6,060 nt of DNA from an uncultured Candidatus Saccharibacteria bacterium. Its GTDB lineage: Bacteria > Patescibacteriota > Saccharimonadia > Saccharimonadales > Saccharimonadaceae. The notes below the pieces were generated by a model. The model was not told the DNA's origin and ran no database searches. It was given only the letters and a program-made list of their open reading frames with translations. The stretch lies in assembly GCA_938017675.1 (NCBI GenBank), contig CALIJB010000019.1:1-6060 (forward strand), in the 5' to 3' direction. Both the position numbers and the translations under genes were made by a program. This document shows, one piece after another, positions 1-6,028 of this stretch (its first letter is position 1; every line of letters starts with the position of its first letter).

Positions 1-280
1 CTTCAGCCGTAAACCAATTAGCAACATCTTTCATATAACCGCCCGGAAAGCCGCCAAGTGCTGGAATTTCCCAGCTGCTATCGTTAACAACAACCGGCTG
101 GTCCGCTTTTTCATACGCCGCCCTGACTTTGGCTTTGGTGATTTCTAGCGGATTGTAGTGTTGGATTTCTTCAATATCAAACTGCAACGATTCAACAACG
201 ATTTCGTAGTTTTTCAGAACCGACTTGGCTTCTTCAAGTTTATGCGGATTGCCAGTAATAAATGCTATTTTCTTTGCCAT
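1..280 (-). CDS. Ham1/RdgB-type non-canonical purine NTP pyrophosphatase, C-terminus cut off by window edge
   Basis: The 93 visible residues are the N-terminal half of an inosine/xanthosine triphosphate pyrophosphatase. This family hydrolyses dITP, ITP and XTP to the monophosphate and pyrophosphate in the cytoplasm, keeping deaminated purines out of DNA and RNA. The nucleotide-binding motif FITGNPHKLEE lies at residues 7-17, and the segment NDSSWEIPALGGFPGGYMKD at 66-85 matches the family's DDSGL..ALGG.PG signature. Asp67 aligns with the proposed catalytic base of E. coli RdgB (Asp69), while the preceding acidic residue is Asn66 here. The GYMKDVANWF ending resembles the archaeal/eukaryotic ITPase style more than RdgB. 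The ATG at 280 follows the TAG of the upstream gene by four bases and has no visible Shine-Dalgarno sequence, so translation is probably coupled. The family call is firm; the exact substrate is inferred. Confidence 0.85.
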   Translation of the reverse strand, partial: MAKKIAFITGNPHKLEEAKSVLKNYEIVVESLQFDIEEIQHYNPLEITKAKVRAAYEKADQPVVVNDSSWEIPALGGFPGGYMKDVANWFTAE

Positions 281-284
281 GTTG

Positions 285-731
285 CTATTGTAGTATATCA
301 GTATTTTTAGGCTTGGTGGATTGAGCGTGCTCTATTTCTTCGTGATACTTCTCTGGCTGAGCACGGAAGACTTCCACCCATTTGCTGTCATCTTTTAGAT
401 CGTTATATTCAATATAATGTCGTTTGTCAAAGCCGCCCTTATCCTGCTTTTTACGCGCCATTTCCTCTTGAACTTGCTCTGTAGAAAAGCCAAAATCTTG
501 GCGAAGCGCGTCAACGACTTCCTGCAAATCAGCCAGCTCTTTGAGAGATTCGTCACGCTGATTGTCGTCCAGCGGAATTTCGTCCGCTTCCTCATGAATC
601 TTACGGAGCAGTTCGCGGCGAAATTCTTGCTTGTTTAGTTCGCGGTACTCCGTATGTAAAACTTCTTCGTCATCCAGACACTTTTTCACGACTTTATCGC
701 GAACTAGTTTTTGTAAATAAAAACGTACCAT
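285..731 (-). CDS. MazG-like all-alpha nucleoside triphosphate pyrophosphohydrolase
   Basis: This 148-residue protein belongs to the all-alpha NTP pyrophosphohydrolase (MazG / phosphoribosyl-ATP pyrophosphohydrolase-like) superfamily, which releases pyrophosphate from nucleoside triphosphates using magnesium. The N-terminal QKLVRDKV (residues 7-14) is typical of the small stand-alone branch. The metal-binding signature is present as EEADE (47-51) followed by ELAD (65-68), i.e. EExxE then ExxD. A KKQDKGGFDKR stretch at 94-104 matches the conserved loop after the helical core. The C-terminal 40 residues are charged and low in conservation cues. The ATG at 731 is supported by a strong AAAGGAG six bases upstream. 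The gene sits 13 bases after a membrane protein gene and 4 bases before a Ham1 family gene, suggesting a paired nucleotide-sanitation role. A histidine-biosynthesis HisE function is unlikely because no his genes are nearby. The substrate cannot be read from sequence. Confidence 0.85.
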   Translation of the reverse strand: MVRFYLQKLVRDKVVKKCLDDEEVLHTEYRELNKQEFRRELLRKIHEEADEIPLDDNQRDESLKELADLQEVVDALRQDFGFSTEQVQEEMARKKQDKGGFDKRHYIEYNDLKDDSKWVEVFRAQPEKYHEEIEHAQSTKPKNTDILQ

Positions 732-737
732 AACATT

Positions 738-744
738 CTCCTTT
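738..744 (-). promoter_or_regulatory. Shine-Dalgarno sequence of the MazG-like gene
   Basis: AAAGGAG on the minus strand ends six bases before the ATG at 731 and directly follows the TAA stop (745-747) of the upstream membrane protein gene. It decides the start of the MazG-like gene. Ribosomes ending the upstream gene arrive right at this site, which favours coupled translation. Confidence 0.8.
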
Positions 745-1350
745 TTATACCTGATCTATCTCGCGTATCAGCCGCCGAAGAATCATCACCATATAAAGCC
801 CATATCCAGCCGTTGCCAGCGCGCCGCCAATACCACTCACAGCATACACCATATGCCACGAAGCATTCGTTGTCAAGGCGATATAGAACGCCGCAAGTGC
901 CGCGACAATCGCCAAAGGCGCTAGGCAATAATCAATCGTGCGATGAAAAATCTTCGCTTGCGGTACGAAATGCATACCAATAATTAACGTCAGCGCCGGC
1001 ATGATATACCGCTGCAAGCTAAACACGACCAATAATATAATGATAATCCACAGCGGAATATACGTCAACGCGCTGAGTATCTGCATTTGCTTGCCAATCC
1101 TGTTTACTTCTGACGTTGGCTCTGATTGCGGTAATTGTGCCACTGCACGCACAGCACTCACGCCATGAAAAATCAGCCAGCCCGCATACATAACAAGTAG
1201 CGCAAAAACAGCCCAACCGATCAAGCCCCACGCCAACCCGAACCATACGGCATAGATCAGCATGAAGACGGCCATCAGAATAGGGAACGGGGCGCTGCTT
1301 TTTGCCGCGATAATTGCTTCGTCTCTTTTTGCTGATCCTTGGACTGTCAT
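745..1350 (-). CDS. Small multi-pass membrane protein of unknown function
   Basis: I do not recognise the family with certainty. The 201-residue product is very hydrophobic, with about six predicted membrane helices near residues 22-41, 43-62, 89-111, 115-133, 142-160 and 167-191. A polar loop at 72-88 and a basic C-terminal tail (LRRLIREIDQV) flank them. The N-terminal 20 residues are polar, so there is no cleavable signal peptide. The segment RYIMPALTLIIGMHFVPQAK (114-133) is reminiscent of small uncharacterised permease-like proteins, but I see no catalytic or transport motif. The ATG at 1350 has AGGAG six bases upstream, overlapping the ligA stop codon. The gene lies between ligA and two nucleotide pyrophosphatase genes, which does not reveal its role. 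Its base composition is like that of the ligA body, not the AT-rich genes upstream. Confidence 0.8.
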   Translation of the reverse strand: MTVQGSAKRDEAIIAAKSSAPFPILMAVFMLIYAVWFGLAWGLIGWAVFALLVMYAGWLIFHGVSAVRAVAQLPQSEPTSEVNRIGKQMQILSALTYIPLWIIIILLVVFSLQRYIMPALTLIIGMHFVPQAKIFHRTIDYCLAPLAIVAALAAFYIALTTNASWHMVYAVSGIGGALATAGYGLYMVMILRRLIREIDQV

Positions 1351-1356
1351 ATATTT

Positions 1357-1361
1357 CTCCT
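1357..1361 (-). promoter_or_regulatory. Shine-Dalgarno sequence overlapping the ligA stop codon
   Basis: AGGAG on the minus strand lies six bases before the ATG at 1350. Its first two bases are the last two of the ligA TAG stop (1360-1362). The overlap implies that ligA and the 201-residue membrane protein are translated from one transcript. Confidence 0.75.
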
Positions 1362-3393
1362 ATTTTCCTGCTATGATTGCTAAAAATTCTTGCTCGTCAA
1401 TAATTTTCGTGCCATATTGTTCGGCTTTTTTCAGTTTACTGGCGCCGACTTTACCGCCAGCTACCAAATATGTTGTATCTTTTGCGACAGCAGTTTGGAA
1501 TGTGCCGCCCAGCTCGCGAATATTATCGGCAGCAGCGTCGCGCCCCATAGATTGCAGTGTACCGGTGATCACGAAACTTTGCCCGACCAAGCGGCCAGAT
1601 TTTTTATTGAACTGCGGCGCAACGCCCAAATCAGCGAACTTTTGCAGAAGCTTCATGTTATCTTCGTCAGCAAACCATGCCACGACCGACTCGGCAACAA
1701 TTTCACCGACACCATCGACTTTCCGCAGTTCATCAATCGTCGCTAGCGCCAACCGCTCAATACTCTCAAAGCGGTTCGCCAAATCGATCGCCGTCTGCGC
1801 GCCAATATGGCGAATTCCCAGTCCGTACAAGAATCGTTCTAAGTTTGGCTGTTTTTTATCAGCAATGGCAGTGATGAGTTTTTGAGCAGAGATCTCGGCA
1901 AAACGTTCAAGTGCCAGCAATTGTTTCTTTTCCAGTAAATAAATATCCGCCAAATCATTAACTAGCCCAGCCTCGACCAGCGCTTCGACATTTTTCTCGC
2001 CTAACGTGTCAATATCCAACGCGCCTTTGGAGGCAAAATGTGCCAATGCCCGCTTCAAAATCAGCGGACCGGTCAAGCCTTTGACGCGGTAAACCGCCTC
2101 ACCTTCTGGACGCACAAATTCCAACTCTGGATATTGGCGCTTCAATTCTGCTGGATAATCAATCAGCTGAGAATTATCCGGGCGCAATTCTTTCAGTACA
2201 TTTTGCACCTGTGGGATGATATCGCCCGCTTTGAAAATCACCACCGTATCGCCGCGGCGTACATCCAACCGGGCAATTTCGTCGGCGTTATGCAGACTGG
2301 CGTGCTGCACCGTCGTACCGGCCACCACTACGGGGTCAAACACCGCCACTGGCGTAGCCGCACCTGTCCTGCCAATGGAGATGACGATGTCGCGGACGAT
2401 TGTCGTGGCTTCTTCGGCAGCGTATTTATAGGCAACCGCGCCGCGCGGATTTTTGCCGACCATACCCAGGCTGTCATACAGCACTCGGTCGTTAATTTTT
2501 ATCACCAAACCATCGGTATTAAATGGTAAATCGTGGCGCTTCTCATCCCAATTATTAACGAAGTTCATTACATCAGCCAGATTAGTAAAAACACTTGCCT
2601 GCCGATTGCAAGTAATTCCTAACGCAGTCAGTGTATCGTAAGCAAAACTGTTAGTCGGGATTTCGGAATCGTCATCACGCAACACATCATAGCCACGAAA
2701 ATGCAGCGGGCGCGCCGCCACCAGCGCCGGGTCAAGCTGGCGAATCGTACCTGCCGCTAGGTTGCGCGGATTAGCAAATTCCGGCTGCCCCAAGGCTTTT
2801 TGCTTTTTATTAAGTTCCTCAAAATCACGCTTCAGCATGACAATCTCGCCGCGAATTTCCGTCCGCCCGCGCAAAAATTGCTCAAAACCCGGCGCTTCGT
2901 GCAGCCGCAACGGCACATTTTTGATAGTTCGCACATTGTTCGTTACATCCTCGCCGACAAAGCTATCGCCGCGAGTAACAGCCTGAGCCAGCACACCGTC
3001 AATATAAATCAGCGCACACGCCAGCCCGTCCATCTTAATGTCAGTGAAAAATTCGTGGCGCTGGCCAGGTATTAGCTTGTCTGTTCGCTTAGTCCACGCT
3101 TCAATCTCACTCTTATCAAACACATCATTCAAACTGACCATTCGCCGCTGGTGGCGCACCTTTTGGAAGCCGTCGAGCAGTTTGTTGCCAACCCGCTGAG
3201 TCGGACTATCAATTGTGATTAATTCAGGATTAGATGACTCTATTTTTTTTAGCTCATCCATTAGGCTATCATATATAGCATCACTAACACTCGGTTTATC
3301 ATTTACATAATATTCATAGCTATATTTATTTAATAAGTCCCGAAGCTCTCTAACACGATATTGATTTCTATTACGACGGTGCAGTTCCATCAT
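1360..3393 (-). CDS. ligA: NAD-dependent DNA ligase LigA, without zinc-finger cysteines
   Basis: The 677-residue product seals nicks in duplex DNA using NAD+, acting in lagging-strand replication and repair. The NMN-binding Ia domain is at about 15-75, with Asp38, Tyr41 and Asp42 in the SDAIYD motif. The nucleotidyltransferase domain carries KMDG with the adenylated Lys120, RGE with Glu183, DGLVIK with Lys299 and AYKY with Lys323. An OB fold (about 328-405, HASLHNADEI at 364-373), helix-hairpin-helix repeats (about 440-585) and a C-terminal BRCT domain (600-677) follow. Length is normal for the family. The zinc-finger region (about 410-438) aligns with E. coli LigA but contains no cysteine. 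Asp118 replaces the usual Glu two residues before the active lysine. ATG 3393 is preferred because AAAGG lies six bases upstream; TTG 3396 and ATG 3390 are alternatives. The gene overlaps the upstream membrane protein gene by 23 bases. The first 170 or so bases are markedly AT-richer than the rest. Confidence 0.97.
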   Translation of the reverse strand: MMELHRRNRNQYRVRELRDLLNKYSYEYYVNDKPSVSDAIYDSLMDELKKIESSNPELITIDSPTQRVGNKLLDGFQKVRHQRRMVSLNDVFDKSEIEAWTKRTDKLIPGQRHEFFTDIKMDGLACALIYIDGVLAQAVTRGDSFVGEDVTNNVRTIKNVPLRLHEAPGFEQFLRGRTEIRGEIVMLKRDFEELNKKQKALGQPEFANPRNLAAGTIRQLDPALVAARPLHFRGYDVLRDDDSEIPTNSFAYDTLTALGITCNRQASVFTNLADVMNFVNNWDEKRHDLPFNTDGLVIKINDRVLYDSLGMVGKNPRGAVAYKYAAEEATTIVRDIVISIGRTGAATPVAVFDPVVVAGTTVQHASLHNADEIARLDVRRGDTVVIFKAGDIIPQVQNVLKELRPDNSQLIDYPAELKRQYPELEFVRPEGEAVYRVKGLTGPLILKRALAHFASKGALDIDTLGEKNVEALVEAGLVNDLADIYLLEKKQLLALERFAEISAQKLITAIADKKQPNLERFLYGLGIRHIGAQTAIDLANRFESIERLALATIDELRKVDGVGEIVAESVVAWFADEDNMKLLQKFADLGVAPQFNKKSGRLVGQSFVITGTLQSMGRDAAADNIRELGGTFQTAVAKDTTYLVAGGKVGASKLKKAEQYGTKIIDEQEFLAIIAGK

Positions 3394-4570
3394 CAACTAC
3401 CTTTCGGTATAGTAGGTAAATATATACGCAGACCCAAACTATAGTAATAATTGACATGATTAGCATAAATATAGGCACTGTTGGCATCCAACTAATTTGA
3501 CTAAATATAGATTTTATCCAACCATCAAATAAAATCACGGGTATCATTATTACTATCCACCAAGATACAATAACTAAAAACATCCAAATTATGCGGTACA
3601 TAAGTCTAAGTCTTCGCCCAATCACCAAGTCACCAGCAATAGCAATAGCTCTAAGCGGGTACATGCCTGGTAATGTAACTACAACTAATGCAAGAAATGT
3701 ACTAACCATCCAATATAGTGAAAGAACTATAATTAGTACTAATGCAACTGAAGTCAACATGGAAAACGCCCCACCTTCAATTAATCCACTTTGCCAAGCA
3801 GCCCCAGCCACGAGAGCAGCTAAAGCACCTGGAACCATTTGAATTAATAATATTAATAGAGTTAACATTGTAGGCAATATAGGAGAGCCAGCATTATATA
3901 GCCCATCACGTAATATAACTCGCTTGCCAGCCACAATCTTGCGTAAAAGCCACACCGTAGTCAACCATATATATAAACCTAATAAACTTGCTATAATAAT
4001 CTGACCGCTATCCATTTTTGGAGTTAGTCCGCTAGTTACAGAAGTAAGTAAGATAACACCAGCCTTACTAATTCCCCCAAAGGTACCACTAAATACAGAT
4101 TCTGGAGCAGTTTCGTCTAGAGTATTATATAACTGATCATAAATATCCTGGCGGCCCATTAGCCCAAATATCACTACCAATACTATAAATACCAGAATTA
4201 AACGCAAAAACAGCCATTTCTTGGTCCAAATAAGTCGTGAAGCTTCAATAGTAAAAGCAAAATAACCAGGCATTTCTAGTTGACGCTTATAATCACGACG
4301 GCGAGTTAAAATAAATGAGCGATGTGGGCGTCGTTTAATAAAATTATTGCGTCTTTGTAGAACATTAGTAATTTTTAACTTCAAAAGTCCAAAAAATCTA
4401 CTATTTCTTTTAGAGTTAGATGCTATATTTTTAACAATTTTATCTGATTTCTTTCTACTCAGATTATTAGTGGTCTTTTGATTAACATCTCGAGAGTCCA
4501 TCACCATGTATGATTTCTTTCTACTCAGATTATTAGTGGTCTTTTGAACTATTTTCCTAGATTTTGACAT
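3371..4570 (-). CDS. Six-helix membrane protein with a basic, repeat-containing N-terminal tail, function unknown
   Basis: I do not recognise a named family. From ATG 4570 the product has 399 residues. The first 98 or so are soluble and strongly basic (30 Lys/Arg against 4 acidic residues) and contain QKTTNNLSRKKS twice, at 9-20 and 31-42. About six hydrophobic helices follow, near 119-138, 190-210, 232-257, 268-300, 325-349 and 365-388, ending in a short polar tail. The positive tail predicts a cytoplasmic N-terminus that might bind nucleic acid or acidic lipid; this is inference. ATG 4570 begins two bases after the htpX stop with no clear Shine-Dalgarno, so translation is probably re-initiated. 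TTG 4576, ATG 4507 and ATG 4501 are alternative starts. The 3' end overlaps ligA by 23 bases. Its AT-rich composition matches htpX and lemA. Its place after lemA-htpX suggests an envelope role or a partner or substrate of HtpX. Confidence 0.75.
   Translation of the reverse strand: MSKSRKIVQKTTNNLSRKKSYMVMDSRDVNQKTTNNLSRKKSDKIVKNIASNSKRNSRFFGLLKLKITNVLQRRNNFIKRRPHRSFILTRRRDYKRQLEMPGYFAFTIEASRLIWTKKWLFLRLILVFIVLVVIFGLMGRQDIYDQLYNTLDETAPESVFSGTFGGISKAGVILLTSVTSGLTPKMDSGQIIIASLLGLYIWLTTVWLLRKIVAGKRVILRDGLYNAGSPILPTMLTLLILLIQMVPGALAALVAGAAWQSGLIEGGAFSMLTSVALVLIIVLSLYWMVSTFLALVVVTLPGMYPLRAIAIAGDLVIGRRLRLMYRIIWMFLVIVSWWIVIMIPVILFDGWIKSIFSQISWMPTVPIFMLIMSIITIVWVCVYIYLLYRKVVDDGTAPS
3398..3409 (-). promoter_or_regulatory. 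ligA ribosome binding site within a GNRA-type hairpin
   Basis: On the minus strand this reads TACCGAAAGGTA: a four-pair stem capped by GAAA, with a further possible ACU/AGU pairing outside it. The ligA Shine-Dalgarno AAAGG (3400-3404) is half in the loop and half in the stem, six bases before ATG 3393. It lies inside the coding sequence of the upstream membrane protein, so ribosomes translating that gene would open it. The Shine-Dalgarno call is firm; a regulatory role for the short stem is inference. Confidence 0.5.
4445..4547 (-). repeat. 37-bp perfect direct repeat inside the basic tail of the membrane protein
   Basis: Positions 4445-4481 and 4511-4547 are identical over 37 bases and start 66 bases (22 codons) apart, so the reading frame is kept. 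Both encode QKTTNNLSRKKS. The 29-base spacer after each copy differs, although both upstream segments encode a similar M-x-M-(S/D)...SR start (MIMSKSR if read from TTG 4576, and MVMDSR). This suggests an old duplication of the gene start with a retained or re-homogenised core. Confidence 0.9.
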
Positions 4571-4572
4571 AA

Positions 4573-5448
4573 TCAAAATTTGTCTGCATTCTTTCGAAGT
4601 CTAGCAATTCGATCCTCTAGTGGCGGATGAGTGCTAAACATATTACTTAAAAAACCAGATTTAAGCGGGTTATTAAAGAATAAATGAGCTGTAGCTGTAT
4701 TTTGATTACGCATAGGTTGAGTATGATCTCGCAATTTCTCAAGTGCACTAGCTAGGCCTTCTGGATGCCTAGTTGTCATTGCACCAGTAGCATCAGCTAG
4801 ATATTCACGCTGACGGCTTACAGCCATTTGCACTAAAAATGCTGCAAATGGAGCTAGTATCACTAATATAATACCTATAATTAAAACTACTGGATGAACA
4901 TTACGATCACGATCGTTACTAAAAAACATCATCCGCAATGCTAAATCAGATAAAGCACCAATAGCGCTAACTAATCCAAATGCAATCATAGATACACGAA
5001 TATCATAATTCTTAATATGAGCCATTTCGTGAGCTAAAACACCTTCAAGTTCTTGGTCGTTCATAATATCCAATAATCCAGTAGTTGCCGCTACTAGAGC
5101 ATGTTGTGGATCACGACCAGTCGCGAAAGCGTTAGGAGCTGGGTCATCAATAATATAAACCTTCGGCATAGGCAAACCTTCAGTTATAGCTAGATTTTCA
5201 ACAATTCTATACATACGAGGATTGTCAGACTTCTCGATTTCTTGCGCACCTGTTGACATTACAGCTAATTTTGATGCTAAGAAATATTGAATCAAAGCAT
5301 AAAATAATGCACCACCAACAATCCAAGGTGTAATTGATGAATTTCCATATATAGAACTTAGTAAATAACCTATTCCACCTATTATGCCAACGAACACCGT
5401 CATTATAATGACGGTGTTACGTTTATTGGCTGCTATAGCGTTATACAT
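4573..5448 (-). CDS. htpX: HtpX-type membrane zinc metalloprotease, M48 family
   Basis: The 291-residue protein is a membrane-embedded protease that in E. coli degrades misfolded membrane proteins together with FtsH. The N-terminus MYNAIAANKRNT is the usual HtpX opening. Two membrane helices lie near 13-33 and 40-58, and two more near 150-172 and 186-210. The zinc site is HEMAH at 140-144 (ligands His140 and His144, catalytic Glu141), with Glu215 in the REYLADA segment as the likely third ligand. The FSTHPPLEDRI motif at 271-281 closes the domain, as in the family. Length and architecture are complete. ATG 5448 fits the family N-terminus; the nearest Shine-Dalgarno-like AAGGG is ten bases away and lies just after the lemA stop. 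The gene follows lemA by 17 bases, a common pairing. A perfect 26-bp palindrome occupies codons 11-19. Confidence 0.97.
   Translation of the reverse strand: MYNAIAANKRNTVIIMTVFVGIIGGIGYLLSSIYGNSSITPWIVGGALFYALIQYFLASKLAVMSTGAQEIEKSDNPRMYRIVENLAITEGLPMPKVYIIDDPAPNAFATGRDPQHALVAATTGLLDIMNDQELEGVLAHEMAHIKNYDIRVSMIAFGLVSAIGALSDLALRMMFFSNDRDRNVHPVVLIIGIILVILAPFAAFLVQMAVSRQREYLADATGAMTTRHPEGLASALEKLRDHTQPMRNQNTATAHLFFNNPLKSGFLSNMFSTHPPLEDRIARLRKNADKF
5393..5418. repeat. Perfect 26-bp palindrome within the 5' end of htpX
   Basis: The sequence AACACCGTCATTA is followed at once by its exact reverse complement TAATGACGGTGTT. In the mRNA it can fold as an 11-pair stem with a UAUA loop, extendable by two more pairs (5391-5392 with 5420-5421) if the A at 5419 is bulged. 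In htpX it encodes NTVIIMTV and the start of the next codon, 31 to 56 bases after the start. It could be a translation-controlling hairpin or a dimeric protein binding site. There is no following U-tract, so it is not a standard intrinsic terminator. Confidence 0.9.
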
Positions 5449-5465
5449 AATGCAGCGACCCTTAG

Positions 5466-6023
5466 TTAGAACTGTACATCTACAGGCTTTTCAATAGATT
5501 CACGATCTTCAACTTCAAAGAATTCGCGCTCTTTAAAACCTAACATATTCGCAAAAATATTATTTGGGAATAACTTAATTTTGGTATTTAGATCGCGCAC
5601 ACCGCCATTATAAAAACGGCGAGAAGCCTGAATCTTATCTTCTGTATCAACAAGCTCAGCCTGAAGCTCACTAAAATTCTGATTGGCTTTCAAATCCGGG
5701 TAACTCTCAGCTACTGCAAACAGACTCTTTAAAGCTCCTTCAAGCTGGTTTTCAGCCTCAGCAGTTTCTTTAACACCCTTAGCATCCATAATTGCACTAC
5801 GAGCCTTTGTGACTTCTTCAAATACGCCCTTTTCGTGAGCAGCATAACCCTTTACAGTATTTACAAGATTTGGAATCAAATCTGCTCGACGCTTAAGCTG
5901 AACTGTTATGTCACTCCAAGCTTCATCTACACGAATTTTGAGAGTAACCAATCCGTTGTAAGTCATCCACACAAACAAACCAACTACAACTACTATACCT
6001 AAAATTATATACAATACTGTCAT
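5466..6023 (-). CDS. lemA: LemA family membrane-anchored protein
   Basis: The 185-residue product is a typical full-length LemA protein. It has one N-terminal membrane helix at about 3-21 and then a mostly helical domain. The conserved core YNGLVTLKIRVDEAWSDITV begins at residue 22, followed by QLKRRADLIPNLVNTVKGYA (42-61). The second signature is RRFYNGGVRDLN and the adjoining FPNNIFANMLGF toward the C-terminus (about 134-163), ending in FFEVEDRE. The biochemical role of LemA is poorly known; in many bacteria its gene is next to htpX or other membrane protease genes, as here. ATG 6023 has GGAAGGGA upstream with six bases between GGG and ATG. This is the first gene of the visible cluster. Nothing upstream except 37 AT-rich bases is in the window, so whether it begins the operon cannot be decided. 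Confidence 0.96.
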   Translation of the reverse strand: MTVLYIILGIVVVVGLFVWMTYNGLVTLKIRVDEAWSDITVQLKRRADLIPNLVNTVKGYAAHEKGVFEEVTKARSAIMDAKGVKETAEAENQLEGALKSLFAVAESYPDLKANQNFSELQAELVDTEDKIQASRRFYNGGVRDLNTKIKLFPNNIFANMLGFKEREFFEVEDRESIEKPVDVQF

Positions 6024-6028
6024 CTAAA

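Noticed and set aside
187..206. Short direct repeat CAACGATT within the Ham1 gene
   Set aside because: An eight-base repeat inside a coding region is expected by chance and shows no further structure.
704..928. 74-residue minus-strand frame spanning the end of the 201-residue membrane protein gene and the start of the MazG-like gene
   Set aside because: It is out of frame with two supported genes and has a Cys/Trp-rich composition typical of frame-shifted reading.
1262..1885. 207-residue open frame on the plus strand
   Set aside because: It lies opposite ligA and the 201-residue membrane protein gene, both well supported on the minus strand. Its protein is rich in Ser, Cys and Pro with no recognisable domain, as expected from a shadow frame.
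2038..2529. 163-residue open frame on the plus strand
   Set aside because: It is wholly antisense to the conserved OB and nucleotidyltransferase part of ligA, has no ribosome binding site I can see, and its product resembles no family.
3394..3396. TTG start for ligA at 3396
   Set aside because: ATG 3393 gives the same six-base Shine-Dalgarno spacing as the other well-marked genes, whereas TTG would leave only three bases.
4571..4578. TGA recoded as glycine (genetic code 25, as in Gracilibacteria)
   Set aside because: htpX ends at TGA exactly where the family normally ends and the next gene starts at once. No conserved glycine in these genes needs TGA, and none of the genes contains an internal TGA.
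5391..5421. Intrinsic transcription terminator at the htpX palindrome
   Set aside because: The hairpin is strong, but neither strand has a U-tract right after it, and it lies inside a coding sequence early in the cluster.
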